From Locusta migratoria (Eukaryota > Arthropoda > Insecta > Orthoptera > Acrididae): a stretch of DNA of 64,000 bases. Positions 11,495 to 23,815 of this stretch are shown here, piece by piece. Position 1 is the first letter of the stretch, and the number at the start of each line of letters is the position of its first letter. A model generated the notes under the pieces. The model was not told where the DNA came from and searched no databases. It worked only from the letters and a program-made list of their open reading frames with translations. The position numbers were made by a program, and so were the translations under genes. The stretch covers positions 211,408,333 to 211,472,332 of the forward strand of contig CM048755.1 in NCBI GenBank assembly GCA_026315105.1, written 5' to 3'.

Positions 11495-12100
11495 ATAAAA
11501 TAATACTCCATTCGAATCTCCAGGTGGGGACTACTCAGGAGGATGTTATCAGGAAAATATAACACTGGCATTCTACAGATCAGAGCATGGAATGTTAGAT
11601 CCCTTAATTGGGTAGGGAGGCTAGAAAATTTAAAGAGGGAAATGGATAGGTTGAAGTTGGATATAGTAGACATTAGTGAAGTTTGGTGGAAAGATGAACA
11701 GGGTTTCTGGTCAGGCGAGTACAGATTGGTTGGTTGGTTGTTTGGGATAGGGGGCAAAACTGCTAAGGTTATCAGTCCCCCAGTGGGGAGGGGAAGGAGT
11801 GGGGATAGGAAAGGAGGGGAAGTGAAAGGAAATGCAGTCCAGGGATCAAAGAAGAATGAAAGACTGCATTAGCTCGAGGCCCCATGCTTGCCATGCACAT
11901 ACTCCTGAAAGATCCTTGAGGCCCCTCCCCAGGGGGTGGGGTGGGGGGGGGGTGGTACAGTATTATAAATACATAATCAGTTGGGGGTATTACAGAAGTA
12001 GGTCCAATAATGAATAAGAAAATAGGAATGCAGGTAAACTACTATGATCAGTGCAGTGATCGTATTATTGTTGTCAAGATAGGTACGAACCAACATCGAC
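11495..12100 (+). mobile_element. RTE LINE 5' fragment, split by a SINE
   Basis: From ATCTCCAGGTGGGGACTACT onward the sequence parallels the RTE copy at 61105. It encodes the endonuclease start WNVRSLNWVGRLENLKREMD, with the metal-site residues N and E (ISEVWW) visible. The match breaks at 11727 where a SINE is inserted and resumes at 11955-12100 with the region corresponding to 61325-61460. It then ends abruptly against a gypsy-like remnant. Confidence 0.8.
11728..11954 (-). mobile_element. SINE inserted in the RTE fragment
   Basis: Read on the minus strand it matches the SINE at 50537-50744 along its length. The shared order is a GC-rich head, GGCAAGCATGGGGCC, GAGCTAATGCAGTCTTTC, a C/T-rich middle, GGGGGACTGATAACCTTAGC, then CCCTATCCCAAACAACCAACC. 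Flanks share GTACAG, a short probable TSD at 11719 and 11955. It interrupts the RTE endonuclease, so it is younger than that copy. Confidence 0.8.
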
Positions 12101-13545
12101 CACAGGCTCCTGAGTCAGGAAGAGGCAGTTGCTGCAGTGCAATATAGCTGACTGGGGCAACATGGACAATCATGCCATTGGCAGTAGGAACAACAGATGT
12201 CACTTCTTTTGTGACCCTCTTGATTTCATGTAGCATGAGCTGGTGTCCTCCCCAGATGATGGGGCCCCTTCCACAAGTGTCAGAAAAAGTGTTAGTAATG
12301 TCAATCACTACTTCTGAAAGAGTTGATGCAGAGATCAATGGACTTCGATATTCACACAGTTTTGTCAAATCCACTCACATCATAAAGAATGAATAAACTA
12401 TTCACTGTAGATAGTGATGGTAGTAATCCTACAGGTAGACGGGGGTGCCACCATTTCACTACTCATCTCACAGATGTGTGCCTGGCTGGGGTTGCTATCA
12501 TTTGTACACATTAAGCATTGCTTGGTAAGCTCATACAATAGATCCCTTTTTTTCATCAAGTCACAGCTGAGAGTTTACAAAGAAGCTGTTCCTTCCATAA
12601 AATATTTTGTTCTCAATGATACACATACGGGGAAACTGGTTTGGATGCATTTGTTCATTTGGTTTTTCTATTGCAGATGCTGTGCATCTAGTGTTAGACC
12701 ATGTACCTTATCAAGAGTTCAATTCATTGTATTGAGTTTTTGGGTCTTTTGGCCCCACAATCAGGTTGTGCCAACTATTTTACTACATGCACCATCCTCA
12801 AACCTCCACACTCCCTCACTTTTTTTTTTAGCCGTGGTCGATGAGTGTCTTTATGCAGCTAGAGTAAGACTGAACGGGATAGATGAACTTTGTTGGGAGT
12901 GATTAGACTCATTTTCTCAAGAGAATAGTCTATGCCCTTTGTGTTCAAAGAAACTGTCAGGTCACCTTAAATTTAAATGCAAAGTCAATTACCTCATCTC
13001 GACTGTAGGAATTGCTCAATGCTCGCTGCAGGTCAAGTATTCTCAGAAAATAGACATAACCAAAGCCTACTTTCAGATATCATTGTAATTTTGATGATAT
13101 ACATCTAATGGGGACTACTACAGATGATCACCTGTGTAACATCCTTTCATACTTTCATATTTTCAAATGAAATCTTACTCTGCCTTAATTTTTCCAAATT
13201 TCTATTGTTTACTTGGGTCATAAAGTTTCTTGGCAGGGCATTTGCCCCATGGAACAACATATGTCATTAAGTCTTCCTCCCAGCTTTACCTATTCCCCCA
13301 TTTATCTAATCTTTGAGAAATTCAGGTGTTTTTAGGAAAAGTAGTATACTATCAAGTTTATTACAAGAGTAGCTATTACCACCTGAACCTGTGCCACTTC
13401 TTGGCCTGTGGTTGACACCTTGTTTCTGCCAGCTCTGGCCATTCTAAGGAGTATGCAGGCCTCCTCATGTTCACCTCCCCTGCTGGTCAGGCCTTCATAG
13501 GTGGAGACTTAATTTTTCCTCCCACTCTTCTGTGCATACACCGTC
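12101..13545 (+). mobile_element. Ty3/gypsy-type LTR retrotransposon pol remnant
   Basis: Plus-strand blocks in order: an aspartic-protease-like LQVDGGATISLLISQ at 12420, a PYQEFNSL linker near 12700, a VTLNLNAKSIT and LLNARCRSS RT-type block near 12975-13035, FDDIHLMGTTTDDHL near 13090 where the RT catalytic loop should be, then YLGHKVSWQGICPMEQHMS near 13210 and an RNase-H-side block. Stops are frequent in every frame and the catalytic YXDD is not preserved cleanly. No LTRs or primer-binding site are visible, so the borders are approximate. 12101-12400 may be its gag/zinc-knuckle part but is too degraded to say. Confidence 0.55.
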
Positions 13546-14415
13546 ATCAAAGGTAATAACAAAGCAGGGGTAATAACAGGGTCATGGATGACGACACCTG
13601 GTCTATATTCCCAAAGGAGGGAGGATAGTGGTAACTTGGCAGGTAATACATCTATCACTTACTTCAGAAATAGATCAGGACAATACAACAAGCATAGTGC
13701 TTTCCAATATACAAGCAGCACACCAGGAACCATTTGTGAACCAAAAGCAGTCATCAGGTCCATGATCAGAGTGCCACCAGCCATCAGTAAGCAGTTTATA
13801 ATATTATTAAGTGGCCTGCAAGCCCTCAGTTATCTAATGTGCTTTATTCTTGTCACTTGCTACTGCTGTATCATTTTGGTTGTCCCTCCATGACAATCAA
13901 CTGTGTTATCTTTCAGTAATTTGCTTCTAGTTAGAAGCAGCATACTGTGCAATAGTATTGAATTTTATACATTGATGCTACTCATCTTCATACTGAAATA
14001 TGACTTACTGACTGGTAGGATAAGCTGTAATTGGGTTTCTCTCACTTGTCCCAAGCAAAAATATTTTCCAAGCTCTTTTGATGTATTTAAACTTGATCTT
14101 AGAACATCATAACAAGCATTTCTTACCTATTCTAAAGAAAATGAACCGAATAGTACAGGGACATTAGATATTAAGAGTAGAGGCCATCAAACGCGGCCTC
14201 GTTCTTGACAGCGCGAGCGCCTGGTGAGACTGCTGTGCTTGGGAGTCGGCTGTGCCGGGAACGAAGTCCCATGAGTGAGGCGACTCGGTACTCCCGGCTG
14301 GCATGTAGAACAGCCAACAGCAGTGGACATGCACATGGCCAGACCACCTCACTGCGCCGTTTATTCTTGCACCCGTCCGGCAAATGTCTATTTGGGTTGC
14401 ATTCACACTGCCTAC
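13546..14415. other. Anonymous; GC-rich patch at 14190-14400
   Basis: I find no recognised coding segment. 14190-14400 is conspicuously GC-rich next to its neighbours and adjoins the left arm of the long palindrome. It could be further palindrome or unrelated unique sequence. Confidence 0.35.
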
Positions 14416-16310
14416 CGGGCCGAGATGGAGGAAAGGGGGAAAATCCACCTTCAGATTTTCACAATGAAAAAAAATGTTAGTATATAAAGCCATTCCACAA
14501 TGTTTCATCAACCAAGTTCTTCCTTACAAGCTTTGCCTTGTCTGTAAAAAAAATAAAAATGTATACTTTTCATTCCGCACGAGTTATTAGTTTTGTAACG
14601 CTCCTTACTCGATTTTTATGAAAGTAAGCAGTTAAAAAAATCTGATTTTTGGACTCTTAATAGTACATCATCTAAACTTTAAATCATTCTCAGTTTCATA
14701 ATTCATAAGTCATTTTCAAAAGAAGCTATTCGTCAAGTTTGTGCGCTTGATTTACAAATCATGTATTGGAAAAAGTTTGAAAGTGAGCAGTTTAGTGTTC
14801 CATGCATTATACAGCATACATTACAGTGAGTGAAATGAAGCTAAAAGAACAGAAGTTTTTGAAATGATAGTCACACTGATATCTACCTCCTTTCACAAGT
14901 AATTATGAGTTATGAGCCGTGTCATGCCGCGACCGCAAACATAAGAGCTCTTCGTGTGTCGAGCGTAGCGTGAAGCACTGCAGTGCCAAAAAAATTATTT
15001 ACTGGTCACATATGTTGGTCCCTCATGATGTGTTAATAATCCATAACCAGAAAATAACTGTTATTCCTCACGCCCGAGACTAAAGTAGGAATGAAATAAG
15101 TAAAAAGGAATACAGAAAAGTAAAATTAAAGACATTTAGCTACCTCCTTATAAGGTATGCTGCAACTTATGGCCATGGGGTACGTGAGTTGTGCCGGTTT
15201 TATGGGGGACATGCTGTACTGTTTTTGAACTCAACTCCACTTTCAAAGAACTCTACGCATTTCTCAGAATTTTTATTTATTTTGTTAGGAAGCTTTCTAT
15301 GAACATTTTCTGAATCACCTGATGACAATTTTCTTTGTCTCCATCGTACTTTCGATTTTTCTACTTTAAATGAAAGGAAAATGCACAGATTCAGACACTG
15401 CACATCAGTAAAGGATGAGAAGCGGGCGTCATTTTGTTTCATGTTGTAATTTGTTTTTTCCCTCTTGGTGGGCTTGTGGCCAGCAACAAAGGATTGTCAC
15501 CCACTATCAGTGAAAGATCGAAAGAAACACAGGAGTGACCAATACTTGTTAAATGCCATCTACTTCAAGCCAGCTAACTGTCAATTGATTTTGTTATTTT
15601 ATTACTATTGTTTGTTCACTGTAGTGCCTCATATAATTATAAGTACATTTAAAATATGTGGTATGGACTCATCCCATTAATTTCAACTAAGCTTTTCAGT
15701 TTTTCCTTATATGAACTACTAAACATTTCTGAAATATTTTATTTGTATTACAGAATTAATAGTAATAGAAGGAAAATAAACATATTTTCATAAGTATAAT
15801 TGAAAAAATACCATGCAGAGAAGCTTCTGCAGAAAGCAGGCTGGAGACGTGTGATACTTGTGCTGCAGAAGCAACACCATACCCCAATTGGTTCATGCCA
15901 GCACTGAAACTGCGCCGGGAATATTAAGCATATCGAACGTTCACATAAGGAAAGAGACTCCTAAATGTTAGTCTAAATTCATGGGATGAGTTCATTACAA
16001 CCTATTTCGTATGTGCATAAAATTTGATGAGTCAATACAGTGTGAGAACAATAGTAATAAAATAACAAAATCGGTGAACTGTTACCTGGCTTGATGAAGT
16101 AGACTGCAGTCGTTGTTCTGCTGACAGCGGATGGACAATCCTTATTGCTGGGTACAACCCCCACCACTCAAAAAAAAAAATTAGGATCTGTGATACAATG
16201 CTTCTGATCCTTTACTGACCTGTCTTGCAGTGTCTGAGGCTAAACTAAACCAGCATATGTAGAAAATTCAAAAGTACCATCTTGAGGACAAAGAAAATTG
16301 TCTTCAAATG

Positions 16311-16498
16311 TATATATACATGTGGCGTCTGGTCCGAAAGAACAGACGTCACTTCTGATCCTGCAGCTGTTATTATTTAAATATTATATTATTTAATATA
16401 TTATATTATTTAATATATTTATATATTATATTAAATAACAGCTGCAGGATCAGAAGTGACGTCTGTTCTGAACAGAACAGACGCCACATGTATATATA
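16311..16498. repeat. Hairpin-forming palindrome
   Basis: The left arm, TATATACATGTGGCGTCTGG through CTTCTGATCCTGCAGCTGTT, is repeated almost exactly in reverse complement at 16436-16498, around an AT-rich loop of about 60 bp. Arms are about 62 bp. Confidence 0.9.
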
Positions 16499-16677
16499 TA
16501 ATATGCCGGTGACGGGCAATGATCCTATCGTTAGTGGGGAGGGGTGGGCAAGTTTGAAGCCCTTACTCTTACGGGAATTAGTTAAACTAAGAGTTTGAGT
16601 ACTATGGGCAGGGCGAAGCTGGGAATTTGTATCTGACGGGAGGCGTGCATGGGTAGTCCTTGCAGGTGCAGTGATCA

Positions 16678-16755
16678 CTGTGTCCCCAGTGGTGTAGGGG
16701 TCAGCGCAACTGCCTAGAAAGCAGGAGACCCGGGTTCGAATCCCTGCTGGGTACA
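16678..16755 (+). repeat. tRNA-like segment (SINE promoter)
   Basis: The segment has an A-box-like GTGTAGGGGTCAGCGC, an anticodon-like arm around CTGCCTAGAAAGCAG, and a perfect B box GGGTTCGAATCCC. It lies inside a transposed unit, so I do not call a functional tRNA gene. A related unit is at 41236-41305. Confidence 0.7.
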
Positions 16756-17739
16756 CATTTTCAGCTTTGACCTATCGCAGTTGATGTCATATTCTATGAA
16801 TGTCTTCAAATGATTCAACAAAATGTTCGTAGAAACGTCGAAGTTCTCAGACAGGTTCCTAAAAGTAACTTAGTTCATTCTTACTTTAATCTCAGACGTG
16901 AAGATAGCGCATTTATGTGGGAAAAGCTGTACACAATTATTTTCACCTTGTGGTACCACATTTTCCGAAAGCTACAGAAGCGATAATTTTCAAAAAGATT
17001 TATATTGTGTATTAGGAGTAGATGCATCCATAAATGTGTGTTTTGACCTTCTTCATCTACAACTAGAAAGCTGTTGACTGTAATGTCAGAAAATTTTATT
17101 TCAGTCCATCAACAGCAAAGTCAGTTTACATTACTCTGTTGTTCTCTTCTAGTTACAAATACAAAATATATATTCCATAAATTGTTTGATGTGGACAAAA
17201 AACCAAAGGTACGCCTCTCAAAGTCAAGTATGGTCTGATGCAAAACTGTAGCCGATTGTCAATTGTTATTGGTCGCCACCCAAGAAAAATTAGTTCATAA
17301 TTGTTTTCTGGTTATGGATCATTAACACATCACGAGGGACCGACAAACGTAGCCAGCAATTCAAATTTTTCAGCACTGCAATGCTTCATGCTACGCTCAA
17401 CACAGGCTGACTTAGTAGGCTTGCGATCATGGCATGACACCGCTCGGATAACTCGCAATTACTTGTGAAACGAGGTAGATATCAGTGCTACTACCATTTC
17501 AAAACCTTCTGTTCTTTTAGCTAGATTTCACTCACTTTAATGTATGGTCTAAAATGCATAGAACAGCAAGCTGCCCGCTATCTAACTTTTTCAGTACACA
17601 ATTTGTAAATCAAGTGCACATACTTGACGAATAGCATCATTTGAAAGCCAAGATGTTTTACTACAATGTGTAATACTATCATCAAAATTGAGTGAGGAGC
17701 GTTACGGAAATAAGAACTCGTGCAGAATGAAAGACGACC

Positions 17740-17761
17740 CCCCCCCCTCCCCCCCCCCCCC

Positions 17762-17838
<77 letters not shown>
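17740..17838. repeat. Poly-C tract and (CA)n microsatellite
   Basis: A C-rich run (17740-17763) leads into about 36 uninterrupted CA units. It lies within the right arm of the long palindrome; the corresponding site in the left arm (near 14540) has no such expansion. Confidence 0.95.
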
Positions 17839-17839
<1 letters not shown>

Positions 17840-17989
17840 CAAGGCAAAGCTTGTAGGGAAAAAATAATTTCATAAAACGATGTAGCGTGGTCTTGTATAC
17901 CGTCAATTTTTACAATGTGAAAATAAAAAAAAAAAGGATTATCCACATTTTTTCATCTCGGACCAGATAGGTATGCAGTGTGTACACAC

Positions 17990-18499
17990 AGGCCGGTGGC
18001 GTGCGCTGATTACGCTGAAGCGGCTCAGCCTGAACTTAACCCAGCCGGCGCAATGTAAATGCAGGAGTACCGGGTGTCACCCTGTCTCGACCACAGAACA
18101 TAGAAGGTAGTAGAGGTGCCTTCCCCGTGTCTAGGGACCAGCAGACATGTGCTCAGCTGCCCCACCCTCAGAGTACCAACTGTGCCAAGCACACCACCGA
18201 TTTCATTCTTGTTTTCTCTATTTCTACTTGTTTACTCACTACCTTATCACGCCTTTCTAAAAAATTTTCTTTATATATGTTAGTTGACAAGTTGATTACA
18301 TAAATGTCAATTAATCCGTATGTATTACAAAAAAAGATGTAAGTTTGTGTATTTTGTACATTTTGTCCTAAACTACTAAACTGATTTCAATCAAACTTGG
18401 TACGCATGTTTCTCAGTCAGACAACAATCACTGTGAGTGTAAAAGCCACCTACCTTCCAAGGGGGTGAGGGTGGTGGTGGAAAAGTAGAGTAGCCCGTG
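17990..18499. other. No recognisable gene
   Basis: Unassigned DNA. 18355-18415 has the phrase TAAACTGATTTCAATCAAAC, a repeat-like wording I have seen in insect repeats but cannot classify. Confidence 0.35.
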
Positions 18500-21090
18500 A
18501 CAGATGGGTAACCACACTTTATTCATGCACTATTTGACAACAAACACACTTAGCAACTTGAAAGAAACTTTAAATACAATTTCAGACATTCACAAAAGCT
18601 TTTATTGCTGACAACCTCTACAAAATGAGAGAGAAAAAAATTTTGTGGCTTGTTTTCCACTTTTCATGCAGTAAAACTACAGAAATAAGCCTCAATTTTT
18701 TAATTCTATCCCATTAATTGAATTCGGTAGTATTTTACAGATATTATGCACATATGCTATGGAATGTGCTTTAGAAATTATATCACAGTTTGACACATAG
18801 TTCAGGAGACGTTAAGTCATAAAAAATGAGTTGCCTGAAAAACTGCCGCATCTTAAGACGCATGAGTAACAAGACTTAATTCATCCACTACTTTAGAATG
18901 ACAAAACTTAGTGAGGTACAATAAATATGGCTTGTATCTGAAAACCTGTAGGAAACATCTTCTTGCTGACAACCCCTGCAAATCATGAACTGAAAGACAT
19001 TTCAGCAGATCTTCAATGTGTTTCTTCCAATTGAATTCCTAAAAATTTTGAATATTCTACCTTAGCTACAGAGTTACGTTCAAAGTCTAAATTTATTAAT
19101 GGTGTCATGCCATTTACTGTATGAAACTGTATATACTGTGTTTTATTAAAGTTTGATGAGAGTCCATTTGTAGACAACCACTTAATAATTTTCTGAAAGA
19201 TATCATTTACAATTTCATCAGTTAATTCCTGTTTGTCAGGCGTGATAGCTATACTTTTATTTTCAGCACAAAAAGAACTAGCTTAGCATCTTCATGAATA
19301 TAGAATTAATATATATTAAGAACAGCAAAGGACCCAAGACGGAACCTTGTGGATCCTATTTTTGATAACTCCCCAGTTAGAGGAATTGTTTCTTCTATAT
19401 CATGTGAACTGCTTATTTCAACTTTCTGGACTTTTCCAGTTAAGTATGATTTAAATTATTTGTGCACTGTACCACTCATATCACAATACTTAAGTTTATC
19501 TAGAAGATTTACACAATCAAAAGCCTTTGAAAGATCGCAAAAAATCCTAACTGGTGATGTCCGGTTATTCAAAGCATTTAATATTTCATCAGTGAAAATA
19601 CATAACTTTTTCAAAAATTTTGGATAAAGCTGTCAGAAGTGAGATGGGGCGGTAGTTGTTGACATCAGAGATATCCCCTTTTTTTTATGCAAAGATTTAA
19701 CACCATATTTCAGTCTACCCGGGAAAATACCCTGCTTTAAAGAGCTATTACATATATGACTGAGAATCCTACTTATCTATTGGGAACAAGCTTTTAATAC
19801 CCTGCTGGAAATGCCATCAATTCCATATGACCTTTTAGAGTGTTTATTATTTTACTCATTTCTGAAGGTGGGTTTAATTTCAATTGTATCAAATTTTTCA
19901 ACTTCTGACTGTTACTAAAGTTTTCATTTGTTTTGATGGTAATACCCTCTTCCTCTGCGCTTGTTTGCCCTGTATCCCTTTTAATATTCCAAATTGTTTT
20001 AATTTTATTATCAGAGGAACTAATCTCTGACATGATGCACATGCTTCTTGATTTTTTAACAACTTTTCTTGATGTAGCACAGTAGTTTTTATAATATTTT
20101 GTTTCTGGGTTATTACACCTTCTTGCAGATATAGTTCCCTTTTTCGGTTAAAAGATATATTTTTGTTCCTTTATTAAGCCATGGGTTTTTACAATTATAT
20201 TTAACTAATTTCTTGGAGAAACAGGTTTCAAATACCCTTACAAATGTATCATGAAATAAGTTATATTTTAAATTAACACCATGTTTTTTATTAATCTCAT
20301 CCCAGTCTAACTGCTGTAGACATTTCTTTGAAATGTCTAGTTGTTAACTCATTAATCAAGCAGACAACTCTGGAGGACTGTTTTGAATTACTGAATGGAG
20401 CTATGTCATATACTGTTACTAGCTGTGCACAATGATCAGAAAGACCATTCTCAACAGACAAGCATTTATGGTGTTAAATGTATCTTGGTCTATAAAAAAG
20501 TTATCTGCTGCTGTCCTTTACTACCTGAGTAGGAAAATCAATAACGGATGTCAGATAAAATAAGCATAGTAAGACTTCCAGGTCTTTCTTCCTATTACAC
20601 TCTTTCAGTGAATCTACATTGAAATCACCATAAATAATTTGCTTCCCCCTATCTGACAGATAGCACAACAAGGCATCCAAGTTTTCCAAAAATAACTGTT
20701 TCCTGAAGGGGGCCTATATACTGTTACAATTATAAGATACTCATCATTGAGTTTAAGCTGGCTGGCACATGCTTCAACATGTTCCTGTACACACACCTTT
20801 TGTGTTTCTAAATTTTTTACACTGTGATAGCTTTTGACATATATGGCAACTCCTCCTCTTACCTTATTATCTCTACTTACATTTAAAGCTAATTTATATC
20901 CACTGACATTCACATTTTCCATACCAATGACAATGTGATGCTCAGACAAGCATAGTATATCTATTACATTATCAGTTTCTATATCATCTAAACAAACCAA
21001 AAGCTCATCTATTTTATTCTTAGTCCCACAATATTCTGGTGAAAAATGCAAACATTATTTTTTACTTTTGTGAGAAACATTTGATTTTTC
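18500..21090 (-). mobile_element. Jockey-like LINE, decayed, EN plus RT
   Basis: From the right, the minus strand has an endonuclease with LCLSEHH, RGGVAIYVKS and IIVTVYRPPSG (20614-21051), then IIYGDFNVDSL (20501-20689), a linker ending GIPAGY-like (19794-20042), and RT blocks NNYRPISLLTAFSKIFEKVM and FCDLSKAFDCVN (19480-19680). The catalytic YADD position reads HEDA, so it is inactive. A more 3' portion matches the plus-strand LINE at 50885 (NGLSSNFNKTQYIQFH against a near-identical block). Frameshifts are frequent. The borders are where recognisable homology ends. Confidence 0.75.
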
Positions 21091-21189
21091 AACATTTTTA
21101 GGACCTGCCTGCTTGAGCTTCTCACTGGACACTGATCTTAGCCTAAAAGACTTACTTCCATGAATTGCGGTGCGCCCCCTCAAGGATTT

Positions 21190-21930
21190 TGCTATCAGCC
21201 CAGCCAGTTTCCCCTTCCTATTTCATATCACTGTGCAGTGTTACATCTAAATATTTGACGTGACTTTGTCAAGCAGTACACTACTAATGCTGTATTCGAT
21301 CATTACGGGATTGTTCCTCCTACTCATCTGCTTCATTTCATATTTTTCTACATTTAGCACTAGTTGCCATTTCTAACACCACCTAGTAATTTAGTCCAAA
21401 TCATCCTGCATCCTACTAGTCATTCAATGAAGACATCCTCCTACACACCACAGCATCATCAGCAAATTTCCATAGATTACAACTCACTCTGTCCCTCAGA
21501 TCATTTATATAGATAGAAAATAGCAGACCCATCACACTTCCCTGGGGCCATCCTGACAATACCGTAGTCTCTGATGAACACTCACCATTGAGGACAACTT
21601 GCTGGGTTCTATTACTTAATAAATCTTAAAGCCACTCACATATTTTGGGTACCTATTCAATAAGCTCATAACTTAGTTAGCAGTCTGTAGGGTTGTACCA
21701 TGTCAAACACCTTTCAAAAATCAAGAAATATGTGGTCTGGCTGTTTCCCTCCATCCATAGCTTGCAAGATGTCAAGAGAGAAAGGGGCAAATTGGGCTTT
21801 GCACGATCAATGCTTCCTGAAGCCGTGCTGATACATGGCCAGAAGCTTTTCCGTCTTAAGGAAATTTACTATATCAGAACTGAGAATATGTTCAAGAATT
21901 CTACAGCAAACTGATGTCAATGACAGAGAT
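21190..21930 (-). mobile_element. CR1-like LINE RT fragment, minus strand
   Basis: The minus strand reads like the RT core of the copies at 22281 and 27461. Visible pieces include a GVPQGSVMGLLFSIYI-type block near 21500-21550, an ADDA-type site near 21455, and NNPVMIEYSISS near 21300. It is fragmented by frameshifts. It sits head to head with the plus-strand copy that starts at 22129. Confidence 0.65.
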
Positions 21931-22128
21931 TCCAACTTTGGAAAATGGCAAATAGTAATGGGTTCCAAGGAGAAAAAGTGAACAGAAAATGATCAAAATT
22001 GTGAAGCCAGTTTTGTAAGATTGCAGATAATATATGGGCAGCGTATTACTACATTGTTCTGATGTGAACAGCAGGAATATGTGTGGGTGGGGAGAGGTGA
22101 AGCAAAACTAATTGTTTTCTTCCTCAGA

Positions 22129-23395
22129 ATTCATGTAGAATTTTGGAGCGTATTCTCAGTTCGAATATAGTAAATTTCCTTGAAACGGAAAAGCTTCTTT
22201 CCATGAATCAGCACGGGTTTAGGAAACATCGTTCATGTGAAACTCAGCTTGCCCTTTTCTCACATGACACCTTGTGAGCCATGGACGAAGGGCAACAGGC
22301 CGATTGTGTTTTTCTCGACTTCAAAAAGGCTTTCGACGTGGTGCCACACTGCAGACTGCTAACGAAGATACGAGCTTATGGAATAGGGTCACAGATTTGT
22401 GACTGGCTGGAAGACTTCCTAAGTAATAGAACGCAGTACGTTGTTCTCAACGGCGAGTGTTCATCAGAGACGAGTGTATCGTCAGGCGTGCCCCAGGGGA
22501 GTGTGATAGGACCGCTATTATTTTCTATCTATATAAATGATCTGATGGACAGAGTAACTTGTAATTTGCAGCTGTTTGCTGATGATGCTGTGGTGTATGG
22601 GAGGGTCTCGTCTGTAACTGACTGTAATAGCATACAGGTTGACTTAGACAAAATTTCTAGTTGGTGCGAAGAATGGCAGCTAGCTCTCAATGTAGAAAAA
22701 TGTAAGGTGATGCGCATGAGTAGAAAGAACAATCCTATAATGTTCGAATACAGTATTAGTAGTGAGCTGCTTGATGCTGTCGCGTCGTTCAAATATCTAG
22801 GCGTAACATTGCAGAGCGATATGAAATGGAACGAGCATGTAAGGACAGTTGTGAGTAAGGCAGACAGCCGACTTCGGTTTATTGGGAGAATTTTGGGAAG
22901 ATGTACTTCACGTGTAAAGGAGATGGTGTATAAAACACTTGTACGACCACGTCTTGAGTATTGCTCAAGTATTTGGGATCCGCAGGAGATCGGTTTGAAG
23001 GAAGACATAGAGGCGGTTCAGAGGCGAGCAGCTAGATTTGTTTCCGGTAGGTTCGACCAATGCGCGAGTGTCACGGAAATGCTCCGGCAACTCAATTGGG
23101 GATCGCTGGAAGAAAGACGACGTTCTTTTCATGAATTTTTGTTAATTAAATTTAGAGGGCCGGAATTTGAAGCTGAGTGTAGTACAATCTTGCTGCCACC
23201 TACTTACATTTCGCGTAAAGATCACAAAGACAAGATAAGAGAAATTAGGGCTCGTACGGAGGCATATAGGCATTCTTTTTTTTTTCCTCGTTCAATTTGG
23301 GAGTGGAATAGGAAAGGAAATGCTAGTAGTGGTACAGTGTACCCTCCGCCACGCACCTTACGGTGAATTGCGGAGTATGTATGTAGATGTAGATT
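22129..23395 (+). mobile_element. CR1-like LINE, 5'-truncated, RT domain
   Basis: Homology to the full copy at 43070 starts at CRILERILSSNIVNFLE (22129). A TGA at about 22276 interrupts the frame, and from ATG 22281 a 361-residue frame is open to 23366. It contains FLDFKKAFDVVPH, SGVPQGSVIGPLLFSIYIND, the catalytic LFADDAVVY, the thumb KYLGVTLQSDMKW and the C-terminal REIRARTEAYRHSFFPR-type block. The 3' end carries GTATGTATGTAGATGTAGAT, the end shared by this family. Truncation at the 5' end is the usual product of incomplete reverse transcription. Confidence 0.9.
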
Positions 23396-23399
23396 TGGT

Positions 23400-23815
23400 G
23401 ATTTCCAGAGATATATAGAAGAATCATTAAAACTTGCACACAACCACAAGATAATGTAAACTCATAACTTACAGAAACAGTGCAGATTAAGATATTTCGG
23501 TGAGTGTGCAGGTTATGAAAGGTACAAGTCAAGTGACATGACGCATTTTCATTGGCTGCTGCTGGATTCCAGAATGGCGCGCCTTTGTGGATTCCTCCCG
23601 TATGCCGTATTGCATAGTTTTAGAGTTCGTCAATACAATACAATTTCCACAAGAACATGCTCAAATATGCTGCTCGGAACCACTTTATTTTTTTCGATGA
23701 CATCACACGATCGAAATCAAAAGGAAACGAGTTTTGATGACAGAAAACAAATGAACAATTTGTTATTTAAACCTGAAAATTAGATTCCGAACCACTCCAA
23801 TCGTAATCACATAAT
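23400..23815. other. No recognisable feature
   Basis: Anonymous sequence between two LINE fragments. Confidence 0.4.

Larger units (their letters stand above)
16311..16800 (+). mobile_element. 490-bp insertion: palindromic 5' part plus tRNA-like 3' part
   Basis: This unit is flanked by perfect 12-bp direct repeats TGTCTTCAAATG (16299-16310 and 16801-16812), and the left arm of the surrounding palindrome shows one uninterrupted version of the site. It begins with a near-perfect hairpin (16311-16498), continues with about 180 bp of unique leader, then a tRNA-like segment (16678-16755) and a short tail. The TSD length suggests LINE-type retrotransposition of a SINE. A palindrome at the 5' end is unusual for a SINE. 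Confidence 0.75.
14416..17985. repeat. Long imperfect palindrome (foldback-like), about 3.5 kb
   Basis: The left arm, about 14416-15700, reappears in reverse complement at about 15965-17985. Shared anchors, in order from the outside, include CCTTACAAGCTTTGCCTTG against 17836-17858, CGCACGAGTTATTAG, TTGATTTACAAAT, ATATCTACCTC, GGTTATGGAT..AACACATC, TCAGACACTGCA, GATTTTGTTATTTTATTACT (near 15585) and GACTCATCCCAT..AATTT near the centre. The spacer is about 265 bp. The right arm is longer because of a 490-bp insertion (16311-16800) and a C/CA expansion (17740-17838). Arm divergence is moderate, so it is not a recent assembly duplication. No transposase is recognisable. Confidence 0.8.

Noticed and set aside
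12048..12374. 108-residue minus-strand frame as a gene
   Set aside because: It overlaps the RTE fragment and a plus-strand gypsy-like remnant and shows no motif.
14164..14511. GC-rich frames on both strands as a 5' exon or CpG promoter
   Set aside because: The region borders the long palindrome, frames on both strands are equally open, and no motif or splice pattern supports an exon.
17578..17946. Frames rich in alternating C and V residues
   Set aside because: They are translations of the CA microsatellite and poly-C tract.
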